A DNA stretch of 40,289 nucleotides. Origin: Marinobacter sp. GTDB lineage: Bacteria; Pseudomonadota; Gammaproteobacteria; Pseudomonadales; Oleiphilaceae. The stretch lies in the NCBI GenBank assembly GCA_022014155.1, contig JAKLLS010000018.1, forward strand, positions 1-40,289, given 5' to 3'. Position numbers and translations under genes: made by a program. The stretch's first letter is position 1, and each line of letters begins with the position of its first letter. Below, in pieces: positions 9,789 through 19,305 of the stretch. The notes below the pieces were generated by a model. It had not been told where the DNA came from, did no database searches, and was given only the letters and a program-made list of their open reading frames with translations.

Positions 9789-11132
9789 ATGACCGAACTG
9801 TTCCTGATACGACACGGAAAATCCAGCTGGGCCGACGAGTCTCTCCGGGACCAGGAACGCCCACTCAATGCCCGTGGCCAACAACAGTTACCGGCGCTTG
9901 CCCGGACGGCACAACACCTGGGCGCACTGGACGGTCTCATTCTTTCAAGCGATGCCCGACGTGCCACGCAGACGCTGGCAGGAATCACAGCAGGAAGGTG
10001 TCCACCAGACAGGATCCTCACCGAGGCCGGACTGTACACCTTTGACTACCGGGTTCTCCTGAAACAGCTGGCGATCGTCGGCGATGAGCAAACCATAACC
10101 GTCGTCGGCCATAATCCCGCCCTGCTGGATATGGCATCGTACCTCCTTGAAAACCCTCCAGACAGCTTTCCAACCGGCAGCCTGATGCACATTCACCTGC
10201 CGGCACGACCGTGGAACAGGCTGAAAAAACACAGCGGCCAGTTGCGGACACTGCTGACTCCCAGAGACATCTGTTTTCAGCAATTCATCCGTAAGCGCGA
10301 CAAACACACTCCGGACAATGCCGGCCCCCTGGTGGGCCACATTCCTGACGCCCTGCTGCACCAGTACCAGCTATTACGGGATCTTGAAAACGGCGTCATG
10401 CACGGCTTTGACGAAGAATTCCTGCACCAGTACCGGGTCGCGATCAGACGCTCCCGGGCCATTGCCGAATCGGTGGCCGGACTAGTCGAGATGAGGAACC
10501 TGGACAAGGGCATCAAGACCCTCAAACGGCACGGCCGGGCTACCAGCACACTGCGGGATCTGCACGTATTTATCACTGACCGTGAAGAGGACTTGCGTAC
10601 GGCCGGCGCCCTCCCGTTTTTCCAATCTCTTGCCCACTCTCACCACCAACAACTCAGGGAACACCTGCAAAGCGGCCAGTATCACCGCGACATGGACCGA
10701 TGGTATCGCCTGATCACTTCGCCCTCTTTCAGGAAACATACCCTTAACCTGAAGCCGAAAGACATCCAGTGCATGGTGGAGTCCGGGATATCGCGCTACA
10801 ACCAACGGGCAGCAGAACTGAATAAACGATCCCCGGACGAAGACATCCATGCCCTTCGCAAGACGCTGAAACGCATTCGCTACCTGATGGAGCTGCAAGA
10901 GTCTGGCCGGAACAATGTCATGACAAAGGTGAAAAAACGACAACGCTGGTTGGGCACTTTCCAGGACTTGCATGTGCACCTGGAACTGTTGCAGCGATTC
11001 AGGGAAGACAAAGGGACACCCACGGAAAACGGCAGAACCGAAGGCGCTATCAACGCGCTGATTGAAAATGTTGAACAAGGCAAGGCAGCATTGAGGCGCC
11101 AGATACTCACCCACCATCGTCTTATGCTGTAA
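9789..11132 (+). CDS. SixA-like histidine phosphatase fused to CHAD domain
   Basis: A 447-residue two-domain protein. Residues 1-150 are a histidine phosphatase of the SixA branch: LIRHGKSSW (catalytic His9), SSDARRATQT and VVGHNPALLD (His108) are all present. SixA removes phosphate from phosphohistidine on signalling or phosphotransferase proteins. Residues about 185-440 are a CHAD domain, an alpha-helical bundle with conserved histidines and basic residues, including HQYRVAIRRSR at 213-223 and the second-half copy ALRKTLKRIRYL. CHAD domains bind inorganic polyphosphate. The fusion suggests a phosphatase targeted to, or controlled by, polyphosphate. GGAGG lies 6 nt before the ATG. No frameshift or linker repeat is visible between the halves. 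Confidence 0.9.
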   Translation: MTELFLIRHGKSSWADESLRDQERPLNARGQQQLPALARTAQHLGALDGLILSSDARRATQTLAGITAGRCPPDRILTEAGLYTFDYRVLLKQLAIVGDEQTITVVGHNPALLDMASYLLENPPDSFPTGSLMHIHLPARPWNRLKKHSGQLRTLLTPRDICFQQFIRKRDKHTPDNAGPLVGHIPDALLHQYQLLRDLENGVMHGFDEEFLHQYRVAIRRSRAIAESVAGLVEMRNLDKGIKTLKRHGRATSTLRDLHVFITDREEDLRTAGALPFFQSLAHSHHQQLREHLQSGQYHRDMDRWYRLITSPSFRKHTLNLKPKDIQCMVESGISRYNQRAAELNKRSPDEDIHALRKTLKRIRYLMELQESGRNNVMTKVKKRQRWLGTFQDLHVHLELLQRFREDKGTPTENGRTEGAINALIENVEQGKAALRRQILTHHRLML

Positions 11133-11147
11133 TTCGCCAGCCTGTGG

Positions 11148-11357
11148 TCAGGGGCGCTCGTCCACCGGAGCGCCCTCGTCGCACTTTTTGCAGTCCAGCC
11201 CACATCCAATCATCGACTCGCGGCCATCTTCAGACACAACCCAAGGCCGATTCACCCAGGGCGGATCATGGCGCACGTGCTGATTGTGACCGCAAGCCAG
11301 CTGGGCGACCCAGTGGCATTCCTCATCTTTGTGGTAACCGACAATGGATTGTTTCAT
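11148..11357 (-). CDS. DUF3565 family small protein
   Basis: A 69-residue protein starting MKQSIVGYHKDEECHWVA and containing CGHNQHVRH, NRPWV and a C-terminal GCGLDCKKC. These match my memory of the DUF3565 family, whose members keep a Cys/His pattern that suggests metal binding. The function is not known. The TTG at 11372 would add five residues, but the family normally starts at MKQ. It lies 5 bp downstream of the YchJ-like gene and is surely co-transcribed with it. Its 3' end converges on the SixA-CHAD gene. Confidence 0.85.
   Translation of the reverse strand: MKQSIVGYHKDEECHWVAQLACGHNQHVRHDPPWVNRPWVVSEDGRESMIGCGLDCKKCDEGAPVDERP
11152..11175. terminator. 8-bp GC stem-loop at a convergent junction
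   Basis: GGGCGCTC pairs with GAGCGCCC around an 8-nt loop, 20 bp past the SixA-CHAD stop and inside the last codons of the opposing DUF3565 gene. It could terminate the plus-strand transcript but lacks a T-run. Confidence 0.3.
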
Positions 11358-11362
11358 AGACT

Positions 11363-11827
11363 TCAAAGACAACAGGCTTTGTATTTTTTACCGCTACCAC
11401 AGGGGCACGGCTCGTTGCGACCAGGTTTCAGCTGGCCTTCCGTGGTTTCACCGGACACGTAGTACCAGCGCCCCTCTTCCCCGGTGAAATTCGATACCTC
11501 TTCCAGATATCCCCAGCCCTCACCCAGACGATAGATCGCGCGGAAATGCACCGTTCCGGTATCGCCCTGGGTGGAAGTGTCAAGAATGCGGAGGGACGAC
11601 CAGTCCGGCGACTGCTCAAGATCCAGGGATTGGGGGCGGGTGCTTTCGTGCCAGGTTTCCAGCAGATAGTCGGCAAGCCTGTACACGAAAGCGCAATACC
11701 TCGAGCGCATCAACGCTTCCGGCGTAGGTGCCGGGCTGCCTTGATGAAATGACTGACAACAGGCATGGTAGGCTTCGCCGGAACCACAGGGGCAGCGTTG
11801 CTGTTCAACAGGGGCTTGATCTGTCAT
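11363..11827 (-). CDS. ychJ: YchJ family (UPF0225) SEC-C protein
   Basis: A 154-residue protein with a zinc-binding SEC-C motif at each end: CPCGSGEAYHACC near residue 12 and CPCGSGKKYKACC at the C terminus. Between them is the NTF2-like YchJ middle domain, with LMRSRYCAFVYRLADYLLETWH. The length matches E. coli YchJ (about 152 residues). SEC-C motifs in SecA bind zinc and contact SecB or ribosomes; the role of YchJ itself is not established. It forms a two-gene unit with the DUF3565 gene and is divergent from the TauE/SafE gene. Confidence 0.93.
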   Translation of the reverse strand: MTDQAPVEQQRCPCGSGEAYHACCQSFHQGSPAPTPEALMRSRYCAFVYRLADYLLETWHESTRPQSLDLEQSPDWSSLRILDTSTQGDTGTVHFRAIYRLGEGWGYLEEVSNFTGEEGRWYYVSGETTEGQLKPGRNEPCPCGSGKKYKACCL

Positions 11828-11935
11828 CCGGTTACTCTCATTCCACTATACTGTTACGAAGGGGCACAGTTTATCAGTTCCAACCGTTTCCCGGCTGCGC
11901 GATCAAAATCCCATACCTCCAATCGGTGACTTGTT

Positions 11936-12673
11936 TTGGACGAAGTATCCCTGGTTCATATTCTGCTCGCCAACCTGACGTTACTTGCAGGTGCTTGCCT
12001 CCAGGGAGTTGCCGGTTACGGTATAGGCACCTTTTCGGCACCATTATTATTCCTCATCAGCCCATTATTTGTTCCCGCCCCGCTCGTACTCAACGCCGTG
12101 CTTCTGACCATATTCATGCTGTTCCGGTACCATGAATCGTTGCAGATCCGCGAGGTACGTTTTGCCATCGGAGGCGGTGCATTGGGCACCTTGTTCGCCG
12201 GGCTGACCCTGTTGACTCTGTCCCCCAAAGGCTTTGAGCTGATATTCGGGGTGCTGATACTGACAGGGGTGCTGCTGAGTATTGGCGGTTTACGCCCAAG
12301 ACTGAACGCTCGCAACAGCGTGCTTGCCGGCGCGGCTTCCACCTACATGGGCACGATTACCGCTGTAGGTGGACCACCCATCGCGCTGATATACCAAAAT
12401 GAGAAGGGGCCACTGGTTCGCGCGAACATGTCCGCGTTCTTTCTGGTCGCCAGCTTTTTCAGTGTCACAGCGCTGTTTGCCTCCGGGTATCTCGGCATCC
12501 GGGAACTCAATCTGTTCGCCCTCACCTTCCCAGGTGTTCTGGGCGGCTTCTGGCTCTCGGGGAAACTGGTCCATCGCCTGCCGGTAGAGGGACTAAGACC
12601 TATTATTCTTGGTATCGCCGCGGTAGCGGGTACAGCAGCCCTGGCTCGTGGGTTACTGACACTCCAGGTGTAG
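11936..12673 (+). CDS. TauE/SafE family (TSUP) membrane transporter
   Basis: A 245-residue, almost wholly hydrophobic protein with about seven to eight transmembrane helices. It has the family's N-terminal glycine-rich signature (GVAGYGIGTFSAPLL) and a second-half repeat (GAASTYMGTITAVGGPPIAL). The family exports sulfite, sulfoacetate or other small organosulfur anions, or takes up related compounds; the substrate here is unknown. The start must be the TTG at 11936, because an in-frame stop lies at 11927 and no ATG or GTG follows until well into the first helix. A GGTGA ribosome-binding site sits 6 nt upstream. Confidence 0.9.
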   Translation: MDEVSLVHILLANLTLLAGACLQGVAGYGIGTFSAPLLFLISPLFVPAPLVLNAVLLTIFMLFRYHESLQIREVRFAIGGGALGTLFAGLTLLTLSPKGFELIFGVLILTGVLLSIGGLRPRLNARNSVLAGAASTYMGTITAVGGPPIALIYQNEKGPLVRANMSAFFLVASFFSVTALFASGYLGIRELNLFALTFPGVLGGFWLSGKLVHRLPVEGLRPIILGIAAVAGTAALARGLLTLQV

Positions 12674-12681
12674 CCCTGGCC

Positions 12682-13359
12682 TCAGTCCGCCCAAAGTCGT
12701 GCCCGAAAACGGCTTCGCCGCCAAAGAAGAGCCAGCCAAAGGGCGTGGAGATTGATCAGCAGGGCCAGCACCCATTCGAAGGCATGCTCCTTCTGGTCGT
12801 AAAATTCAGGCACCACGCCATCAAGAATGACCGACAGGATGCCCACTGCAAGGGTCACCTGGCATAATTTCAGAAGCCGTGAACCGGTGCCACTCCAGGC
12901 GGGATGATTTCGGAGAGCACCACTGATCAGCAGTTGGGCAATGAAGGTTAGCGAGAAATACAGCACCACGCCGGTGCGCCGGACCAGATTGAAGCCGTCG
13001 CCGGTATGACCGAGAGCCAGGGTGTACGCTATCAATGACAGGCAGGCGATCACCCCGAGCCAGGGAATCCAGGCAACCCCGATTGAATGAATCCCCAATT
13101 GGCGCAACCAGCGACCGTTCAGCCACCAGAACAGAATACCCACTACGGCCGCTGGCAACATCGCACCCTTGAAGATGAAATAGGCCAATCCGTTCCGCCC
13201 GGTGCGACTGATGCTGGTGCAGCTGTCCCAGTAGGGGATACAGGCGGAAACATGGCCCTCCAGCACCGAGACCACAAAGGTGGTGTGAATGGTCAGAAAC
13301 GGAATAAGGCCAGCAGCAAGCGCCAGCCACCACAGCGGCACATTCCTGTGGTCAGCCAT
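12682..13359 (-). CDS. Frag1/DRAM/Sfk1-like integral membrane protein
   Basis: A 225-residue protein with about six hydrophobic helices. The N-terminal exterior loop (SACIPYWDSCTSISRTGRNG) followed by YFIFKGAMLPAAV recalls the Frag1/DRAM/Sfk1 family (PGAP2-like in eukaryotes), whose bacterial function is unknown. It ends with a basic tail. GGAGGGG lies 5 nt before the ATG. It converges on the TauE/SafE gene with only 8 bp between stops and no obvious terminator. The family call rests on memory of the motif pattern. Confidence 0.75.
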   Translation of the reverse strand: MADHRNVPLWWLALAAGLIPFLTIHTTFVVSVLEGHVSACIPYWDSCTSISRTGRNGLAYFIFKGAMLPAAVVGILFWWLNGRWLRQLGIHSIGVAWIPWLGVIACLSLIAYTLALGHTGDGFNLVRRTGVVLYFSLTFIAQLLISGALRNHPAWSGTGSRLLKLCQVTLAVGILSVILDGVVPEFYDQKEHAFEWVLALLINLHALWLALLWRRSRFRARLWAD

Positions 13360-13450
13360 GCAGCCCCTCCAAGTGGCAAGCTATTGCATATTGATACCAT
13401 ATGCCTGCCTCCGAATGTAACCACACAGCAGACTCACCGGTTGGTGGCCA

Positions 13451-13876
13451 TTACGGGCGCCTGGTCACGGCCATGGTCAGGCGGGAAATACAGGTGGTTT
13501 TGCCCTGCTCATTCTCCAGGCGGATTTCCCACACTTGGGTAGCGCTACCAATATGCAAGGCGGTGGCTGTGCCATAGACCCAGCCCCCGGTCACCGGCCG
13601 AATATGATTGGCGTTGATGTCCAGCCCCACCGCAACCGTATTGGGGTCTTTCAGACAGCAATTCGCCGCCATGCTCCCCAGGGTTTCTGCCAGCAACACG
13701 GATGCACCGCCGTGCAGGATGCCAAAAGGCTGGACGGTGCGCTCATCGACCGGCATGCGGCCTTTGACATAGTCATCACCAACTTCCAGGTACTCGATGC
13801 CCATGTGGTGGACTGCCGTATTTCTGCTGGCTTCCATCATCTGTTCAAGGTTGGGGGTTTGGGTCCAGATTGCCAT
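13451..13876 (-). CDS. Hotdog-fold thioesterase, PaaI/YdiI (MenI) type
   Basis: Hydrolyses an acyl-CoA or aryl-CoA thioester. The 141-residue sequence has the single-hotdog pattern of the EntH/YdiI/PaaI group: HGGASVLLAETLGSMAA, with His55 and the catalytic-helix Glu64, then GLDINANHIRPVTGGWVYGTA. GGAAGAG lies 4 nt from the ATG. It lies about 90 bp upstream of the Frag1-like gene on the same strand, so the two may be co-transcribed. E. coli YdiI acts in menaquinone synthesis, but there are no men genes nearby, so a general or detoxifying role is as likely. Confidence 0.9.
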   Translation of the reverse strand: MAIWTQTPNLEQMMEASRNTAVHHMGIEYLEVGDDYVKGRMPVDERTVQPFGILHGGASVLLAETLGSMAANCCLKDPNTVAVGLDINANHIRPVTGGWVYGTATALHIGSATQVWEIRLENEQGKTTCISRLTMAVTRRP

Positions 13877-14042
13877 TGCTCTTCCGTCTCCCGGGTCGGG
13901 TCGATTAAATGATCAAAAATACAGTCTATCCAGATAGGAAGCGAACGACTATTGTATTTTCGTCACACATCAATATACCCGCACCAACTCTTGCTTTTCC
14001 CAGCCCAGCGGCAAAAAACAGGGGGCAGTGTGTGATCGGGGG

Positions 14043-14822
14043 TCAGGGTTGGGCCTGTTCAAGATACTTCAACACCAGATCCTCGTGTATGCCTTCCATT
14101 ACGATCAGCTTGAGCGCCGCACGGATGTCATCGGCGTAGGCCATCACCGGTGAGCTTCTGGACACTGCAATATAGGAGCGCGTCCCTGGCACGAAGAATG
14201 GGGAAACCGACACAGCCAGACCAAGCTCCTTGACGGTATAAAGCCCAACCAGTTCCGGGGCGATCACCACATCCACTCGGTCTTTTGCCAACATGCGCAT
14301 CAGATTTTCGTAGCGCGGCGCACTTTCCTTGATCAGTTGATCGTCGGCATCAAACCTCGGGAAATAACTGGCACCTGACAGCACACCAATCCGCTTCTCA
14401 CCCAGATCGCTGTAGCGGTCAATGCGATGGGTTTCATCCGTGTAGAAAAACAACTTCCTTTCGGGCGGAAAGGCCGGCGCCACAAACTCCAAATACTCGG
14501 CGCGCCCTTCGGTTTCCAATGGCCCCAGCATGACGTCGACATGACCCTGCTGCGCCATCAGCAGCACACGCCGGAACGGAGCCTCGACGAACCGGAGCTG
14601 CCAACCCAACCGATTGGCTATTTCCCGGAAAATATCCACGTAAAGGCCGGTTTTCTGATTGCCGTCTACAATTCGATAAGGCGGCGCATGGTTCACGCCC
14701 ACGGTAACCATCAGCGGATCGCTGGCGGAGGAATCGTTCGCCATTGCCGGCTGTAGAAACAGTGCAAGCATGAGTGCCGATATCAGCATTAACGGTACGC
14801 GTATAGCTGTTCGTTCTTCCAT
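14043..14822 (-). CDS. Periplasmic substrate-binding protein, SBP_bac_3 type
   Basis: A 259-residue exported protein with a signal peptide (about residues 1-28, ending AMA) and the bilobed fold of family 3 binding proteins: VTVGVNHAPPYRIVDGNQ, the TGLYVDIFREIANRLGW segment, then VDVMLGPLETEGRAEYLEF and RIGVLSGASYF. Members bind amino acids or small polar solutes for ABC import, but many stand-alone copies in Pseudomonas-like genomes lack a permease, as here. No histidine kinase or GGDEF domain is fused to it. No strong ribosome-binding site precedes the ATG, so the start is slightly uncertain. It is divergent from the DJ-1-like gene. Confidence 0.88.
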   Translation of the reverse strand: MEERTAIRVPLMLISALMLALFLQPAMANDSSASDPLMVTVGVNHAPPYRIVDGNQKTGLYVDIFREIANRLGWQLRFVEAPFRRVLLMAQQGHVDVMLGPLETEGRAEYLEFVAPAFPPERKLFFYTDETHRIDRYSDLGEKRIGVLSGASYFPRFDADDQLIKESAPRYENLMRMLAKDRVDVVIAPELVGLYTVKELGLAVSVSPFFVPGTRSYIAVSRSSPVMAYADDIRAALKLIVMEGIHEDLVLKYLEQAQP

Positions 14823-15004
14823 GAATTACAGGCACCGTGTTCGTTGTTGTGGTTGCCCCGAGTATAGACCTTTTCGAAATCTGACCGGGACTGCTTTCCG
14901 TATTTGCCGCTTGAAATTAATCCCGTTGGCCACAAGGTCTTACATCAGAGCAGCCAACAGATTTCCGAAGTCCCATTCATCCATCAATCACAAGGACAGA
15001 CTCC

Positions 15005-15688
15005 ATGAACGTTCTGATGGTTCTGACTTCCCACGACCAGATGGGCGATACCGGTCACAAAACCGGCTTCTGGCTCGAAGAGTTCACTGCCCCATATTAC
15101 GTGTTCAGGGATGCAGGTGCGCAGATCACCATAGCTACACCCAAGGGTGGCCAGCCTCCTGTTGACCCCAACAGCGAAGCGAAAGAAGCATTGACCGAGA
15201 CCACACGTCGATTCCAGGAAGACGCCCACGCCAAGGAATCCCTCGCCAGCACCAAAAAACTGGCGGATGTGGACATGAATGGGTTCGACGCGATTTTCTA
15301 TCCCGGTGGCCATGGCCCGCTCTGGGATCTGGTGAACGATGAGAAAAGTATTGCGCTAATCAAAGCCGCCTATGAGCAGGACAAGGTCATTGGCGCCGTA
15401 TGCCACGCGCCAGCCGTGTTCAAGAACGTGGAAGTGAAGCCCGGGCAGAACATTGTGGGTGGCCGCGAGGTCACCGGCTTCAGCAACAGTGAAGAGGAAG
15501 CGGTTGGCCTGACCAGTGTTGTACCCTTCCTGTTGGAGGATATGCTCAAGGAGAACACCGCCACCTACTCCAAAGGCGATGACTGGGCGCCACACATCGT
15601 GGTGGACGGCAAACTGATCACCGGCCAAAACCCAGCCTCATCAGAAGGCGCGGCCAAGGCAGTCGTCCAGGCGCTTCAGGAAGGCTGA
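15005..15688 (+). CDS. DJ-1/PfpI family protein (Hsp31-like glyoxalase/chaperone)
   Basis: A 227-residue class I glutamine-amidotransferase-like protein. It has the nucleophile elbow GAVCHAPAVF with Cys133 and His134, an upstream acidic pair Glu25/Glu26 (FWLEEF), and YPGGHGP at about 99-105. This combination fits the Hsp31-like branch, whose members convert methylglyoxal to lactate without glutathione, or act as chaperones or deglycases. AAGGA precedes the ATG by 9 nt. Its position near the formaldehyde module suggests a reactive-aldehyde theme, which is inference. It converges on a thioesterase gene. Confidence 0.9.
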   Translation: MNVLMVLTSHDQMGDTGHKTGFWLEEFTAPYYVFRDAGAQITIATPKGGQPPVDPNSEAKEALTETTRRFQEDAHAKESLASTKKLADVDMNGFDAIFYPGGHGPLWDLVNDEKSIALIKAAYEQDKVIGAVCHAPAVFKNVEVKPGQNIVGGREVTGFSNSEEEAVGLTSVVPFLLEDMLKENTATYSKGDDWAPHIVVDGKLITGQNPASSEGAAKAVVQALQEG

Positions 15689-15707
15689 CTCGCCCTCCTG
15701 AAGTCAT

Positions 15708-16160
15708 CTATTCCCCGGCGTGACTGATCAGTACGCCGGGGGCTCCCACCTCCAGCTTTTCCCGGATGTGCGCCGGTATCGGCGTCTTTGCCATCTCCGA
15801 TGGCTGAATCAGCACGTAAGTAATGTCGGCCTCCGCGACCAGTTGCCCGTCACCAAAGCGGACAAACTCCAGATGCAGGGTGAACGAGGTATTCCCCAGA
15901 CGCCCAATCCTGATCCGCGCCTCCAGCACATCATCAAACCGCGCCGGTGCCCGGTAATTCACCGTCAGGCTCACCACCTGGATGTCGAGATCCTGGTCCA
16001 GCAGGTTCTGGTAATCCCCGAACAGGGTGCGGATGTATTCGTTCATGGAAATATCCACAAAGTCCGCGTAGCGGGCGTTGAAGACGACACTCTGGGCATC
16101 GCATTCGCCGTAGCGGACGCGGAAACGGAAGCGGAATGGCAGGTCAGTCTGTTCAGTCAT
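15708..16160 (-). CDS. Acyl-CoA thioesterase, 4-hydroxybenzoyl-CoA thioesterase/YbgC-like
   Basis: A 150-residue single-hotdog protein. VRYGECDAQSVVFNARY matches the active-site motif of the 4HBT/YbgC group, with Asp21 as the catalytic acid; the usual 'GHVNNARY' is replaced by 'SVVFNARY'. It would hydrolyse short or medium acyl-CoA. No tol-pal genes follow, so it is not the ybgC of that cluster. The LysR gene lies 51 bp upstream on the same strand, so the two may be co-transcribed. Confidence 0.9.
   Translation of the reverse strand: MTEQTDLPFRFRFRVRYGECDAQSVVFNARYADFVDISMNEYIRTLFGDYQNLLDQDLDIQVVSLTVNYRAPARFDDVLEARIRIGRLGNTSFTLHLEFVRFGDGQLVAEADITYVLIQPSEMAKTPIPAHIREKLEVGAPGVLISHAGE
15713..15741. 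terminator. 29-nt near-perfect palindrome at a convergent junction
   Basis: CCCCGGCGT at 15713-15721 pairs with ACGCCGGGG at 15733-15741. The loop itself contains the palindrome ACTGATCAGT, so the whole is a continuous stem with one unpaired G. It lies 25 bp past the DJ-1 stop and within the last codons of the opposing thioesterase. It is likely a bidirectional transcript end. Confidence 0.45.
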
Positions 16161-16211
16161 CGTTATTCAATCTGCACTATGGGTGGACCCACAGCCTACC
16201 CCATCAACCGA

Positions 16212-17096
16212 TCATTTTCTGCCCGCCGTGCCGAGCGACTCTGCAAAATAATCCAGCAACATTCGCACCTTGGGCGACAGATGGCGGTTATGGGGATACA
16301 CGGCCCAGATGCCATCATCATCTTCTTGGTGGTGGGTCAGAAGCGGGATCAGTTCGCCCGAATCCAGTGCCGGCTGAACGTAATAATCCGGTAACTGAAC
16401 GATCCCAATGCCCTTGAGTGCGGCATCCAGCAGGGCCCTCCCGCTGTCGCAGCGGACGTTGCCGCTTACCCGGATATTGCGGGGCTTGCCCGCGTCTTGA
16501 AAACGCCAGTAATCGAGATTGCCCTGAAGGCAGTTATGGTGCTCCAGTTCAGACAAGGAATGAGGTGTGCCGTGAATCGAGAGATAGGCGGGTGAGGCAC
16601 ACACATACAGCGTCCGGGAGGCCAGGCGTCGGGCCATCAGGCTGGAGTCCTCGAGCTTACCGAGCCGCACCGCAAGATCGTATCCTTCGGCCACCAGGTC
16701 CAGTGTCTGGTTGGTGAGATTCATTTCGACGTCGAGTTCCGGGTAACGCAATACAAAGTCGTTGACCAGGGGCGCTATCGACTTCTCTCCGTAGGTCACC
16801 GGTGCTGTCAGCCTCAGCCGCCCTCGGGGTACCAGCTGCATATTGGTAATGGAGCGTTCCGCCTGCTCGAGGGCGTCGAGCACCTGCCGGCAATGCTGGT
16901 AGTAGATCTGACCGGCTTCGGTCGCGGAGACTCTTCGGGTCGTTCTATAAAAAAGGCGGGTGGATAGACGGGCTTCAAGCGCACCGACCTGCCGGCTGAC
17001 TTGGGCTGTCGAGACGCCCAGCCTTTTCGCAGCACGGGTAAAACTCTCTGTTTCTGCTACGGCAACGAACTCGTTCACGCCTTCCCAACGATACAT
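16212..17096 (-). CDS. LysR family transcriptional regulator (probable frmA regulator)
   Basis: A 294-residue LysR-type regulator. The N-terminal winged helix-turn-helix (about 5-63) includes FTRAAKRLGVSTAQVSRQVGALE, and the effector-binding domain spans about 90-290. It is transcribed divergently from frmA across 155 bp, the classic arrangement for a LysR regulator and its target. An equivalent LysR gene precedes the glutathione-dependent formaldehyde dehydrogenase in pseudomonads, which supports control of the frmAB genes. AAGGGTAGGG precedes the ATG. The co-inducer cannot be read from sequence; formaldehyde or S-hydroxymethylglutathione would be plausible. Confidence 0.93.
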   Translation of the reverse strand: MYRWEGVNEFVAVAETESFTRAAKRLGVSTAQVSRQVGALEARLSTRLFYRTTRRVSATEAGQIYYQHCRQVLDALEQAERSITNMQLVPRGRLRLTAPVTYGEKSIAPLVNDFVLRYPELDVEMNLTNQTLDLVAEGYDLAVRLGKLEDSSLMARRLASRTLYVCASPAYLSIHGTPHSLSELEHHNCLQGNLDYWRFQDAGKPRNIRVSGNVRCDSGRALLDAALKGIGIVQLPDYYVQPALDSGELIPLLTHHQEDDDGIWAVYPHNRHLSPKVRMLLDYFAESLGTAGRK

Positions 17097-17168
17097 GCCC
17101 TACCCTTTGTCGTTTCTTACGGCCCTTATTATTGCACACAGGTAAAAGTGATTTAACGTAATACTCCA

Positions 17169-17196
17169 TTATCAACCGGTTTGAGGTAAATACAAT
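17169..17196 (+). promoter_or_regulatory. Candidate sigma-70 promoter for frmA
   Basis: TTATCA (17169-17174) and TACAAT (17191-17196) are separated by 16 bp and lie 55 bp before the frmA ATG, inside the gap shared with the LysR gene. The -10 is good and the -35 matches four of six positions, consistent with an activator-dependent promoter. Confidence 0.4.
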
Positions 17197-17206
17197 GGGC
17201 TGATGA

Positions 17207-18379
<1,173 letters not shown>

Positions 18380-18431
18380 TTATGGCGGCCGCCTGTCCTG
18401 CCCGGCAGGTGGCCCTTCGACGGAGTTTCCC

Positions 18432-19268
18432 ATGACCCTTGAAAACCTGAGCAGCAACAAAAGTTTTGGTGGCTGGCACAAGCAGTACGTTCACCCGTCC
18501 GACAACCTTGGCTGCGCCATGCGCTTCGCGATTTACCTGCCACCGCAGGTCGCCAACGGGCAAAAGGTACCGGTGCTTTACTGGCTGTCCGGCCTGACCT
18601 GTACCGATGAGAACTTCATGCAGAAGGCTGGTGCCCACCGCGTGGCGGCAGAGCTGGGCATCGCCATCGTGGCGCCGGACACAAGCCCGAGGGGCGAAGG
18701 CGTTGCCGACGATGAGAGTTACGATCTGGGCCAGGGTGCGGGCTTCTATGTCAATGCCACCGAAAGCCCCTGGAACCGGCACTACCAGATGTACGATTAC
18801 GTGCTGAATGAGCTGCCGGCAATGATAGAGTCCGTTTTCCCGGTCACTGACCAACGCTCAATCGCCGGCCATTCCATGGGCGGTCACGGAGCCCTGGTGC
18901 TGGCACTGCGCAATCCCGAACGATACCAGTCTGTCTCGGCGTTCAGCCCGATCAGCAATCCGGTCAACTGCCCCTGGGGCAAGAAAGCCTTTACCGCCTA
19001 CCTGGGCAGGGACACCACCCGTTGGGCGGATTACGACGCCAGCCTGCTGATGCGGGAAGCGCGGCAGTTCGTGCCAGCCCTGGTCGACCAGGGGGACGCC
19101 GATAGCTTCCTGACGGAACAGCTTCATCCAGAAGCCCTTGAGTCAGCCGCGGCCATAAGTGGTTATCCGCTGGAGCTGAACCGGCGTGAGGGTTACGACC
19201 ACAGCTACTACTTCATTGCCAGCTTTATCGAGGAACATCTGCGTTTCCATGGTCGATACCTCGGGTAA
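18432..19268 (+). CDS. frmB: S-formylglutathione hydrolase
   Basis: Hydrolyses S-formylglutathione to formate and glutathione, the second step after FrmA. The 278-residue alpha/beta hydrolase has the esterase-D pattern: LSGLTCTDENF (oxyanion region), nucleophile elbow GHSMGG with Ser148, Asp224 in QGDADSFL and His257 in YDHSYYF. The length equals that of known enzymes. CGGAG lies 8 nt before the ATG. It is directly downstream of frmA on the same strand. Confidence 0.96.
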   Translation: MTLENLSSNKSFGGWHKQYVHPSDNLGCAMRFAIYLPPQVANGQKVPVLYWLSGLTCTDENFMQKAGAHRVAAELGIAIVAPDTSPRGEGVADDESYDLGQGAGFYVNATESPWNRHYQMYDYVLNELPAMIESVFPVTDQRSIAGHSMGGHGALVLALRNPERYQSVSAFSPISNPVNCPWGKKAFTAYLGRDTTRWADYDASLLMREARQFVPALVDQGDADSFLTEQLHPEALESAAAISGYPLELNRREGYDHSYYFIASFIEEHLRFHGRYLG

Positions 19269-19305
19269 TTCGATCACCTGATTAAATTACGGGTATCCGG
19301 AATTA

